Source: Collinsella aerofaciens
GTDB taxonomy: Bacteria; Actinomycetota; Coriobacteriia; Coriobacteriales; Coriobacteriaceae
Reading direction: 5' to 3'
DNA: 64,000 nucleotides
Assembly: GCF_002736145.1 (NCBI RefSeq)
Contig: NZ_CP024160.1
Span: forward strand, 1,798,001 to 1,862,000
Positions 8,012 through 15,522 of the stretch are shown here, one piece after another; position 1 is the stretch's first letter, and every line of letters starts with the position of its first letter. The translations under genes were made by a program, and so were the position numbers. The notes under the pieces are model-generated. The model made no database searches and had not been told where the DNA came from. It worked only from the letters and a program-made list of their open reading frames with translations.

Positions 8012-8229
8012 ATCTCGATCTGTAACACCAAGCCAGCGAAAATGGCTCTAACTGTTACAGATTTAGATGAATCGTTCGGCCGTCAGCCCAACGTCTTGAT
8101 CTGTAACATCAGGCGGCATATTTGGTCTCTAACTGTTACAGATTGAGATGCAGCGTGGGCGGCCGGCACAATATCTCGATCTGTAACAACTGCAAGGCTC
8201 AACGGACTCCAGCTGTTACAGATTGAGAC
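8012..8229. repeat. Tandem array of three 57-bp palindromes with 25-bp variable cores
   Basis: Units lie at 8012-8068, 8093-8149 and 8173-8229. Each has a 16-base left arm of the type ATCTCGATCTGTAACA, a core of exactly 25 bp whose sequence differs between units, and a right arm of the type TGTTACAGATTGAGAT that is the reverse complement of the left. The repeat period is 81 and then 80 bp, with linkers of 24 and 23 bp. Some cores contain short internal complementarity (AGCCA/TGGCT in unit 1). Two further units are at 30657/32059 and 32099. No gene is seen in this 460-bp gap. Confidence 0.9.
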
Positions 8230-8252
8230 AAAACGACCAGACAAGCCCCAAG

Positions 8253-8286
8253 CCACCACAAAGGTGCCTGTCCCCATCGTGGTGGT
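8253..8286. repeat. GGGGACAG-family repeat, second copy flanking the palindrome array
   Basis: CCACCACAAAGGTGCCTGTC continues into CCCATCGTGGTGG; CCACCAC (8253-8259) pairs with GTGGTGG (8279-8285). It mirrors the copy at 7915-7955, so the three-unit palindrome array is bracketed by two inverted copies of this module. Confidence 0.7.
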
Positions 8287-8304
8287 TTGGACGGTCGGCA
8301 TAGA

Positions 8305-8342
8305 AAAAGTCCCCGCCGGGCGCGTGCTCGACGGGGACTTTT
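8305..8342 (-). terminator. Terminator of the nfnAB operon
   Basis: AAAAGTCCCCG (8305-8315) pairs with CGGGGACTTTT (8332-8342). On the minus strand this lies just beyond the nfnB stop and ends in a T-rich tract. Confidence 0.8.
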
Positions 8343-8369
8343 CCGTTTGGTGGCTAGCGCTGCAGGTGA

Positions 8370-9779
8370 TTACTCGCCCAGCAGGCTCTTGGTGATGGAA
8401 GCGGCGGCCTTCTTGCCAGCGCCCATCGCCAGAATGACCGTAGCGGCACCGGTGACGATGTCGCCGCCGGCCCAGATGCGGGGATCGGTGGTCTGGCCGG
8501 TCTCCTCGTCGGCGACGATGTAGCCCCACTTGTTGAGCTCCATCTTGCCGCCGATCTTCTTTGCGAAGGGGTTGGCGTTGGTGCCGATAGCCGAGATCGC
8601 GACGTCGCAGGGGATCTCCTCGATGGCGCCCTCGATGGGCACCGGGCGACGACGGCCGGACTCGTCGGGCTCGCCGAGCTCCATCTTCTGGACCTTGACG
8701 GCGCACACGGAGCCGTCCTCGCCGGCGACAAACTCGAGCGGGGAGACGAGCGGCAGAACCTCGACGCCCTCGGCCTTAGCATGGTGCAGCTCGGCGCGAC
8801 GGCAAGGCATCTCGTCCTCGGTACGACGGTAGGCGATGATGGCGTGCTCGGCGCCCAGGCGCTTGGCGGTACGGACAGCGTCCATAGCCACGTTGCCGCC
8901 ACCAAAGACGACGACGTTCTTGCCATGCTTGGTGGGGGTGTCGTACTCGGGGAACTTGTTGGCCTTCATCAGGTTCACGCGGGTGAGGTACTCGTTAGCG
9001 AAGAAGACGTTGGGCAGGTTCTCGCCGGGGACGTTGAGGAACTTGGGCAGGCCGGCGCCGGTCGCCACGTAGATGGCGTCGAAGCCCTGCTCGAACAGCT
9101 CCTCGGCCGTGGCCATGTTGCCCACGACGGAGTTGTACTCAAACTTGACGCCCATGTCCTCAAGGCCGTCAATCTCGCGCTTGACGACTGCCTTGGGCAG
9201 ACGGAACTCGGGGATGCCGTAGACCAGCACGCCGCCGCCGGTGAAGAAGGCCTCAAAGACGGTAACGTCAAAGCCGTTACGGGCGAGCTCGCCGGCGCAG
9301 GTGATGCCGGACGGGCCGGAGCCGACGACGGCGACCTTCTTGCCGTTCTTGGGGGCCATCTTGGGCGTGGAGGCGAGCTCGGGGCGATCACCCAGGAAGC
9401 GCTCGAGCTGGCCGATGGCCACGGGCTCGGACTTCTTACCACGGATGCACTTGCCCTCGCACTGGTTCTCCTGCGGGCAGACGCGACCGCAGATGGCGGG
9501 AAGCATGGAGTCCTCGCGGATGGTATCGAGAGCGCCGCCGAAGTCCTTCGCGCGGATCTGCTCGATAAAGCGGGGAATGTTGATGTTGACGGGGCAGCCC
9601 TCAACACAGAACGGCTTCTTGCAGTTGAGGCAGCGCTCGGCCTCGGCCAGCGCCATCTCCTCGGTGAAGCCCTTGTCGACGGGGCGGAAGTCGCAGGCGC
9701 GCTCGGCAGCCGGCTCCTCGTTATCGGGGGTGCGGGGCGACTTCATATCGGCAACGAAACGACCGTTAACTAGTGGCAT
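8370..9779 (-). CDS. nfnB: NfnB: NADPH-dependent ferredoxin:NAD+ oxidoreductase large subunit (GltD/GltA-like)
   Basis: The 469-residue protein has the two N-terminal [4Fe-4S] cysteine clusters of the GltD family (CLNCKKPFCVEGCPVNINIP and ICGRVCPQENQCEGKC) and two dinucleotide folds (VAVVGSGPSGITCAGELARNG and VVVFGGGNVAMDAVRTAKRLG). Alone it would be called a glutamate synthase small-subunit homologue. Here it overlaps by 10 bases with a ferredoxin-NADP reductase-like alpha subunit and no GltB large subunit is present. Together these indicate electron-bifurcating NfnAB, which couples NADH and reduced ferredoxin to NADP+. Biochemistry is inferred from the pair. Confidence 0.88.
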   Translation of the reverse strand: MPLVNGRFVADMKSPRTPDNEEPAAERACDFRPVDKGFTEEMALAEAERCLNCKKPFCVEGCPVNINIPRFIEQIRAKDFGGALDTIREDSMLPAICGRVCPQENQCEGKCIRGKKSEPVAIGQLERFLGDRPELASTPKMAPKNGKKVAVVGSGPSGITCAGELARNGFDVTVFEAFFTGGGVLVYGIPEFRLPKAVVKREIDGLEDMGVKFEYNSVVGNMATAEELFEQGFDAIYVATGAGLPKFLNVPGENLPNVFFANEYLTRVNLMKANKFPEYDTPTKHGKNVVVFGGGNVAMDAVRTAKRLGAEHAIIAYRRTEDEMPCRRAELHHAKAEGVEVLPLVSPLEFVAGEDGSVCAVKVQKMELGEPDESGRRRPVPIEGAIEEIPCDVAISAIGTNANPFAKKIGGKMELNKWGYIVADEETGQTTDPRIWAGGDIVTGAATVILAMGAGKKAAASITKSLLGE

Positions 9780-10609
9780 GCGCAGCTCTTTTCCTCATAG
9801 GCCTTGAGGGACTCGCCCTCTTCGGAACGGTAAGCGGCCTGGCGGGCACGAAGGTCATCCCAGTCGACCAGGGTGGCATCGAAGTCGGGGCCGTCGACGC
9901 AAGCGAACTTGGTCACGCCGCCCACCTCGACGCGGCAGCAGCCGCACATGCCGGTGCCGTCAACCATGATGGGGTTGAGGGACGCGGTGATGGGGGTGTC
10001 GTACTTCTGGGCGGTGAGGGTCGAGAACTTCATCATCGGAACGGGGCCGACGCAGAAGACCTGGCTCACGGCCTTGTCCTGCAGCAGGCGCTCCAGCGGA
10101 GCGGTGACAACGCCCTGCTCGCCGTAGGAGCCGTCATCGGTGGTGATATGGATGTGGTCCTCGTCGAGGAGCTCGCGGAACTGGTCCTCCATGAGCAGGA
10201 GGTCCTTGGTGCGGGCGCCCATGATGGCGTGCACCTCGTGACCGGTCTCGACCAGGTGCTTGGCGACCGGGAAGGCAATTGCCAGGCCGACGCCGCCGCC
10301 AATGACGGCGCAGGGGCCCTCGGCCATCTCGGTGGGAACGCCCAGCGGGCCCACGACGTCGCGCAGCGACTCGCCGGCCTCGTAGGTGGACAGCATCTCG
10401 GTGGTCTTGCCGATCACCATGAAGATGAACTCGACCCAGCCCTCGTCACCGTTCCAGCCGGCCAGGGTAAACGGGACGCGCTCGCCCGTCTCGTTGGCGC
10501 GAACCATGAGGAACTGTCCAGCGTGCGCATGTTTGGCGATTGCAGGCGCCTCGATGCGGAACTTGAACACCTTCTCCGAGAACTGCGTCTTCTCCAGGAT
10601 CTTATACAT
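9770..10609 (-). CDS. nfnA: NfnA: ferredoxin-NADP reductase-like subunit (PyrK/SudB type)
   Basis: A 279-residue flavoprotein of the ferredoxin-NADP reductase superfamily. It begins MYKILEKTQFSEKVFKFRIEA, contains the FAD-binding VPFTLAGW, the NAD-binding CAVIGGGVGLAIAFPVAKHL, and a C-terminal [2Fe-2S] segment DGTGMCGCCRVEVGG followed by FACVDGPDFDA. It precedes nfnB in the same transcript and overlaps it by 10 bases. Paired with NfnB it would form the bifurcating complex. By sequence alone PyrK or SudB could not be excluded, but the partner settles the assignment. Confidence 0.87.
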   Translation of the reverse strand: MYKILEKTQFSEKVFKFRIEAPAIAKHAHAGQFLMVRANETGERVPFTLAGWNGDEGWVEFIFMVIGKTTEMLSTYEAGESLRDVVGPLGVPTEMAEGPCAVIGGGVGLAIAFPVAKHLVETGHEVHAIMGARTKDLLLMEDQFRELLDEDHIHITTDDGSYGEQGVVTAPLERLLQDKAVSQVFCVGPVPMMKFSTLTAQKYDTPITASLNPIMVDGTGMCGCCRVEVGGVTKFACVDGPDFDATLVDWDDLRARQAAYRSEEGESLKAYEEKSCACH

Positions 10610-10798
10610 AGAACCCCTCTCTTGTTAGGGCCGCCGAACCGTGCCTCCACGGAAATGGACGGTAGCCCGAATAAAACCGTACGCGCACAGGCGTTGTGCA
10701 GACATACGGTGCAAATTATACCCTCATGGCAATGTCGCTTACGTGTATCTTTGGCAGGCGGGAAAAGGGTTTATCCGGTTTATCCACTTCGACCTGCC

Positions 10799-10985
10799 AA
10801 ATAGGGACAGGCTTATTTTGGTCGGTTTTATCAGGCAAAACGGCAAGGGGGGCCGGCCTCAGGTTGTGATGAGGCCGGCCCCCTTTGGGGCTCTATGTGT
10901 GTATGGCAGTGCGGGGTTTATTGCGATGCGGCCACCGGGGCGTTTCCGTAGATAAAACCTGCCAAAATAAACCTGTCCCTAAATA
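10799..10985. repeat. GGGACAGG-family inverted repeat pair with about 34-bp arms
   Basis: Bases 10799-10832 and 10952-10985 are inverted copies with few mismatches, each carrying AGGGACAGG followed by TTATTTTGG. The pair encloses the strong hairpin at 10848-10883. It is a member of the REP-like family present at six loci in the window. The rest of this 383-bp gap between nfnA and pth shows no gene. Confidence 0.75.
10848..10883. terminator. GC-rich hairpin, probable terminator of pth
   Basis: GGGGGCCGGCCTC (10848-10860) is perfectly complementary to GAGGCCGGCCCCC (10871-10883) with a 10-base loop. It lies downstream of pth on the minus strand. There is no long T-run on that strand, so it may act as a Rho-independent-like barrier between pth and the nfn promoter. 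Confidence 0.55.
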
Positions 10986-10992
10986 GTAGGTT

Positions 10993-11622
10993 TTAGTGCT
11001 TGCCGTTGGCGGAAGCGGCGCCGTTTACGTGATCGCGGGCGTAGATTACGCCGTGGACGATGGCCAGACCGGCGGCATCTGCGGCGCGGGCGCAGGTGTT
11101 CTGGAAGTCCTCGGCCTCGCGGGCGCGTAGCTGCTTGAGCACGTAATCTGCCACGGCCGTCTTGCCGGGAGGGTTGCCGATACCGGTGCGGATGCGACTA
11201 AAGTCGCGGCTGCCCATCTTGTCGATGATGGAGCGCAGGCCGTTGTGGCCGGCGTGGCCACCGCCCACCTTGACGCGCACGTCGCCGGCGGGAATGTCGA
11301 GCTCGTCGTGAATCACGAGCAGCTCCTCGGCCTTGATCTTGTACTCGCGGCAGAGCTTGGAGATGGGGCCGCCCGAGGTGTTCATGTACGACTGCGGCTT
11401 GACCAGCACGATCTGGCGCTTGCCACCCTCTTCCTCGGGATCGTTGATGTTGATGAGTGCGACCTCGGCGCCGGCCTGGTTTTTCCAGTACGTGACACCG
11501 GCCTGACGGGCCAGCTCATCGATCGCCTTAAAGCCGGCGTTGTGGCGGGTCTCGGCATATTCCTCGCCCGGGTTGCCAAGCCCGGCAACCATGCGAATCT
11601 TAAGCGGCTGTGCAGCTGCCAT
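10993..11622 (-). CDS. pth: Peptidyl-tRNA hydrolase
   Basis: A 209-residue Pth that frees tRNA from peptidyl-tRNA dropped by ribosomes. Family motifs are VAGLGNPGEEYAETRHNAGF (Asn and catalytic His), VLVKPQSYMNTSG, VIHDELDIPAG, GGGHAGHNGLRSI and FSRIRTGIGNPPG. The C-terminal tail adds a few residues relative to E. coli. A GGA-rich site precedes ATG 11622. It is transcribed leftwards, downstream of prs, separated by a large stem-loop. Confidence 0.96.
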   Translation of the reverse strand: MAAAQPLKIRMVAGLGNPGEEYAETRHNAGFKAIDELARQAGVTYWKNQAGAEVALININDPEEEGGKRQIVLVKPQSYMNTSGGPISKLCREYKIKAEELLVIHDELDIPAGDVRVKVGGGHAGHNGLRSIIDKMGSRDFSRIRTGIGNPPGKTAVADYVLKQLRAREAEDFQNTCARAADAAGLAIVHGVIYARDHVNGAASANGKH

Positions 11623-11740
11623 ATTTGTCCTTCCGTTACATAAAAAGTTTAATCAACGACAAAGGCTACCACGCCCGCCGAAGGCGAGACTTCGTTTCAG
11701 CGAAATCCCACCAGACAAAAGCGCAGCCGCGGCAGAGCGA

Positions 11741-11818
11741 GCCGTCGGAACAGAAGAAACCCCCGCGCGACCTTTGCGAAGCAAGGGGGAGCGCGGGGGT
11801 TTCTTCTGTTCCGACGGC
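11741..11818. terminator. Large stem-loop downstream of prs (28-bp perfect stem)
   Basis: Bases 11741-11768 and 11791-11818 are perfect reverse complements of 28 bp. The 22-base loop can itself pair (CCTTTGC/GCAAGG). The stem contains AAACCCCCGCGC. It sits 29 bp beyond the prs stop on the minus strand and is probably its terminator, though it is far larger than needed for that role. Confidence 0.65.
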
Positions 11819-11846
11819 GATGCGCCGGGTTGCAAGGACGATGCGA

Positions 11847-12833
11847 CTACAGCGCGAAGTCGCCGCCGACGAGCGTGGAGACGGGCTCCTCGTGGTAAAC
11901 GGCGGAGATGGCCTGAGCGAACTCCTCGGCGACCGAGATGGTCTTGATCTTGCCGCCGACCTCGACGGGAATGGCATCGGTGACGACGCACTCGACGATG
12001 GGGGCGTCGTTCAGACGCTCGATGGCCGGACCGGAGAAGATGCCGTGGGTGGCGCAGACGTAGATGTCGCCGGCGCCCATAGCCTTGAGCTCCTTGACGT
12101 TGGCGCACAGGGTGCCAGCGGTGTCGATCATGTCGTCGTTGATGATGCAGGTCTTGCCCTTGATGTCACCGATGATGCCCATGACCTCGGCGGCGTTGTG
12201 GCGCGGACGGCCCTTGTGGGCGATGGCCAGGTCGCAGCCGAGCATGTCGGACAGCTTCTTGGCGGCCTTGGCGCGACCCACGTCGGGGGAGACGACAACC
12301 AGGTTGTCGGTGTCGAAGTGCATGTCGTTGTAGTACTGGCCAAACAGCGGCAGTGCGGACAGGTGGTTAACCGGGATATCGAAGAAGCCCTGGATCTGGC
12401 CCTGGTGCAGGTCGAGGGTGATGATGCGGTTGACGCCGGCGCGCTCGAGCAGGTTGGCGACGAGGCGGGCGGTGATGGGCTCACGCGGGCCGGCCTTGCG
12501 GTCCTGGCGGGCATAGCCGTAGTGGGTGATAACGGCGGTGATGGAGCGGGCGGATGCGCGCTTGGCAGCGTCGGTGGCGATGAGCAGCTCCATGAGCATG
12601 TCGTTGACGTTGCCGCCGGCCACGGACTGAATCAGGAAGACGTCGGCGCCGCGGACGGTCTCGTCGTAGCGGGCGTAAATCTCACCATTGGCGAACTGCT
12701 TTAGCGTAAGGCCCGAAAGCTCGACCCCAAGGTACTCAGCAATCTTCTGAGCGAGGGGACGGTTGGAGGAACCGGAATACACGCGGATGGACTTGCGCAT
12801 ATTCTCCGACTTCTCGGGATCATTAATCGGCAT
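11847..12833 (-). CDS. prs: Ribose-phosphate pyrophosphokinase (PRPP synthetase)
   Basis: A 328-residue enzyme making PRPP from ribose 5-phosphate and ATP. It shows the flexible region YARQDRKAGPREPITA, the VVVSPDVGRAKAAKKLSDML region, the His-containing LAIAHKGRP and the PRPP-binding loop INDDMIDTAGTL. The N-terminus MPINDPEKSENMRKSIRVYSG is a little longer than the E. coli enzyme, so ATG at 12798 (MRKSIRVYSG) is a possible shorter start. It lies downstream of glmU on the same strand, a common neighbourhood in Gram-positive bacteria. Confidence 0.95.
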   Translation of the reverse strand: MPINDPEKSENMRKSIRVYSGSSNRPLAQKIAEYLGVELSGLTLKQFANGEIYARYDETVRGADVFLIQSVAGGNVNDMLMELLIATDAAKRASARSITAVITHYGYARQDRKAGPREPITARLVANLLERAGVNRIITLDLHQGQIQGFFDIPVNHLSALPLFGQYYNDMHFDTDNLVVVSPDVGRAKAAKKLSDMLGCDLAIAHKGRPRHNAAEVMGIIGDIKGKTCIINDDMIDTAGTLCANVKELKAMGAGDIYVCATHGIFSGPAIERLNDAPIVECVVTDAIPVEVGGKIKTISVAEEFAQAISAVYHEEPVSTLVGGDFAL

Positions 12834-12975
12834 TACCCTTCTCCTTTATACATCGAATGCCATATAGATGCCTTGTTGCATTGTAACCGCGCGACGGGGT
12901 CTATCGAGTCTTGATAACGTCTTTACCGTCAACGGACACGAACCGACCACTCATCCGGTCGCGCAGGTCACGATA

Positions 12976-13010
12976 GAAAAAGGAGCCGTCCCCATGGGAA
13001 CAGCTCCTTT
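12976..13010 (-). terminator. Rho-independent terminator after glmU
   Basis: On the minus strand AAAGGAGC pairs with GCTCCTTT around a CCCATGGG core, followed by TTTTTCTAT. It lies about 17 bp beyond the glmU stop, so glmU and prs may be separately expressed. Confidence 0.75.
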
Positions 13011-13026
13011 CGTGCTTGGTAAAACG

Positions 13027-14439
13027 TTATACCTCGTCGTCCTCGTGCAGACGGCGGCGATAATCGGCGGCCCAGCCCTCAATATTTACCTGACGGGCGC
13101 GGCCCAGACCGAGTGCGTCGGCCGGGACCGGCTCGGTGATGACAGAGCCGGCGGCAACGAGCGCGCCGTCGCCGATCTGAGCGGGCGCGACCATCATGGT
13201 GTCGGAGCCGATGAAGGCGTCCTTGCCGATGACGGTCTTGTGCTTGTGCACGCCGTCGTAGTTGCAGGTGATAGAGCCCGCGCCCACGTTGACGCCGGAA
13301 CCCATGGTGGTGTCGCCGATGTAGGACAGGTGCGGCACCTTGGAGCCCTCGCCGATCGTGGACTTCTTGATCTCCACGTGCGTGCCGGCCTTGGAGCCGT
13401 CGAGCATGTGGGTGCCCGGGCGCAGGTAGGCGCGCGGGCCGCAGTCGACGCCGTTCTCGATGACGGCCTCGATGGCGATGGTCTCATCGATGGTGCAGCC
13501 GCTGCCGACGGTGGTGTCGGTGAGGCGGCTGTTGGGGCCGAGCTGGCACTCCTCGCCCACGGTGACGTGGCCGATCAGGTGCGTCTGCGGCCACACGACG
13601 GTATCGCGGCCGATGGTGGCATCGGGGCCGATCCAGGCCTGCGTGGGGTCGATGAAGGTAACGCCCTCGGCCATCCAGTGCTCGTTGATGCGGTCGCGCG
13701 CGATGGCGGTGAGCTGTGCGAGCTGGATGCGGCTGTTGACGCCCAGGCCGTCGCGGTAGTCGTCGCAGTGGAAGATGGAAACAGCCTGGCCGTGGCCTTT
13801 GAGGATCTCGAGCATGTCGGGCAGGTAGTACTCGGATTGCGCGTTGTCGTTGCCGATCTCGTTAATGTGGGCGGCGAGCTGCGCGCCGTCAAAGGCGTAG
13901 CAGCCGGCGTTGCACTCCAGCAGCGTGGCGGCCTGCTCGGGCGTGCAGTCCTTCTGCTCGATGATGCGCTCGATCTGACCGTCGGCGCCCAGCTTGATGC
14001 GGCCGTAGCCGAAAGGATCGGGCGGGGTCATGGTCATGACGGTGCAGGCGAGCTCGCCGGTGGCGACGGTCTGCGCGAACTTGGCGACGGTGTCGGCGGT
14101 GATGAGCGGCAGGTCGCCGTTGAGCACCACGACGGGGCCTTGCGTGATGCCACAGGCCTCGAGCGCGACCTTCACGGCGTGACCGGTGCCCAGACGCTCG
14201 GTCTGCTCGACGCACTCGACCTTGGTGGCGCTGTTGGCGTAGGCGCCGTCGATGAGGGCGCGCATCTCGTCGGCGTGGCTGCCGATGACAACCACGACGC
14301 GGCTGCAGCCGGCCTTGATGGTAGCGTCGACGATCCACTGGACCATGGGCTTACCCAGGATCTTGTGCGAAACCTTGCAGTGGTTCGACTTCATGCGGGT
14401 GCCCTCGCCGGCAGCGAGGATAATTGCGGTTGCGTCCAT
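13027..14439 (-). CDS. glmU: Bifunctional UDP-GlcNAc pyrophosphorylase / glucosamine-1-phosphate acetyltransferase
   Basis: The 470-residue protein makes UDP-GlcNAc for cell wall synthesis. The start at 14439 (MDATAIILAAGEGTRMKS) is set by the nucleotidyltransferase motif LAAGEGTRMKSNHCKVSHKILGKP; the longer upstream extension of this frame is not plausible. The C-terminal half is a left-handed beta-helix acetyltransferase (GANVGAG-type GSGVNVGAGSITCNYDGVHKHKT). Length fits the family. TCTCCTG complement (CAGGAGATCAC) upstream of the start serves as ribosome binding site. The divergent neighbour is the ECF T gene. Confidence 0.95.
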   Translation of the reverse strand: MDATAIILAAGEGTRMKSNHCKVSHKILGKPMVQWIVDATIKAGCSRVVVVIGSHADEMRALIDGAYANSATKVECVEQTERLGTGHAVKVALEACGITQGPVVVLNGDLPLITADTVAKFAQTVATGELACTVMTMTPPDPFGYGRIKLGADGQIERIIEQKDCTPEQAATLLECNAGCYAFDGAQLAAHINEIGNDNAQSEYYLPDMLEILKGHGQAVSIFHCDDYRDGLGVNSRIQLAQLTAIARDRINEHWMAEGVTFIDPTQAWIGPDATIGRDTVVWPQTHLIGHVTVGEECQLGPNSRLTDTTVGSGCTIDETIAIEAVIENGVDCGPRAYLRPGTHMLDGSKAGTHVEIKKSTIGEGSKVPHLSYIGDTTMGSGVNVGAGSITCNYDGVHKHKTVIGKDAFIGSDTMMVAPAQIGDGALVAAGSVITEPVPADALGLGRARQVNIEGWAADYRRRLHEDDEV

Positions 14440-14535
14440 GTGATCTCCTGTTACGTTATAGAGACGTGTGTTTGGAAACGATACACGGCGCAATATGATA
14501 CCGCAGGCATATGTTGAGCGCGTAACGATTGACGC

Positions 14536-15522
14536 GTGACGGCCGATGTCGCTGCCGCCGGCGTGGCATTTGCGCTGGTTGTGCATGGCGGCGGCGCTGC
14601 GGCGTTGGCGTTTGAGCGAGGGATGGGGGTGCCCGTGGACATCATGCGAGAGGAATCGGGCAACGAGCCCGTCGCGGCATTTTCGATGTCGCATCCGGTG
14701 GTGCCGGCGCTCTACATGGTGCTGACGTTGGGGCTCACCATGTTCTCGATGCAGCCGGTGCTGATTGCGCTGTCGCTTGCGGGCGGGCTGGCGTACGGGC
14801 TTGCGACGCGCGGCGTCGCGCGCACGTTGGGGGCGCTTCGCTGGCAGCTGCCGGTGATTTTGATCATCGCGGTGCTCAATCCACTGTTTAGCGCCTCGGG
14901 CTCGACGGAGCTGTTCCGTATTGGCATGCGCGCGGTGTATCTGGAGAGCATGGTATACGGCCTGTGCATGGGCGGGCTGTTTGTGGCGAGCGTGCTGTGG
15001 TTTGAGGCTGCGGCATCGATGCTTGGCTACGACAAGGTGCTTGCGCTTTTGGGTAACGCCGCGCCGGTGATTGCGCTCATGATCTCGATGTGCATGCGGC
15101 TTATCCCGCAGTTTTTGCGCCGCGGGCGTACGGTACTGGCGGTGCAGGATGCGATTGATGTGCCTGGTCGCGCGCCCGCCGACCCCGTGCGTTCGCGTTT
15201 GCGCGCATCGAGCGTGTTGATGGGCTGGGGCATGGAAGATTCGCTGGAGCGCGCGGACGCCATGCGCTCCCGTGGGTGGGGCGCCGCGACGCGTCGCACG
15301 ACGTACGCGCGGTATCGGCTGGGGCGCGGCGATGTTGCCGCGCTGGTTGGGCTTGCGCTGTTTGGCGTGGCCACGGCGGCAGCGGCGTGGACCGCGACGA
15401 CGCAGTATTCGTTTTACCCGCAGCTATCGGCGCCGGCGCCGTGGCCAGGCTATGTTGTATACGCGGCCTGGATGGTGCTGCCCTGCGTGCTGCACGCGAT
15501 TGACGAGAAGAGGTTTGGCTGA
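14536..15522 (+). CDS. ecfT: ECF transporter transmembrane subunit EcfT (CbiQ family)
   Basis: Membrane-embedded T component of an energy-coupling factor transporter. The core from SHPVVPALYMVLTLGLTMFSM onward has about six hydrophobic segments and the CbiQ signature regions RLIPQFLRRGRTVLAVQDA and LERADAMRSRGWG (the second Ala-Arg-Gly coupling helix). The start is uncertain: GTG 14536 gives 328 residues, but GTG 14635 has GGATGGGGG upstream and ATG 14643 is also in frame, and the first 35 residues are not family-like. It overlaps the next gene by one base, so T and A subunits are coupled. Confidence 0.85.
   Translation: MTADVAAAGVAFALVVHGGGAAALAFERGMGVPVDIMREESGNEPVAAFSMSHPVVPALYMVLTLGLTMFSMQPVLIALSLAGGLAYGLATRGVARTLGALRWQLPVILIIAVLNPLFSASGSTELFRIGMRAVYLESMVYGLCMGGLFVASVLWFEAAASMLGYDKVLALLGNAAPVIALMISMCMRLIPQFLRRGRTVLAVQDAIDVPGRAPADPVRSRLRASSVLMGWGMEDSLERADAMRSRGWGAATRRTTYARYRLGRGDVAALVGLALFGVATAAAAWTATTQYSFYPQLSAPAPWPGYVVYAAWMVLPCVLHAIDEKRFG

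Noticed and set aside
8012-8229. Possible CRISPR array (regularly spaced repeats with variable spacers)
   Set aside because: The repeat is a pair of inverted arms around a 25-bp centre rather than one direct repeat, only three units are present, and no cas gene or leader is found in the window.
12868-14517. A 549-codon plus-strand frame across glmU
   Set aside because: It lies antisense to the clearly conserved glmU frame and has low-complexity Asp/Gly/Val composition typical of shadow frames.
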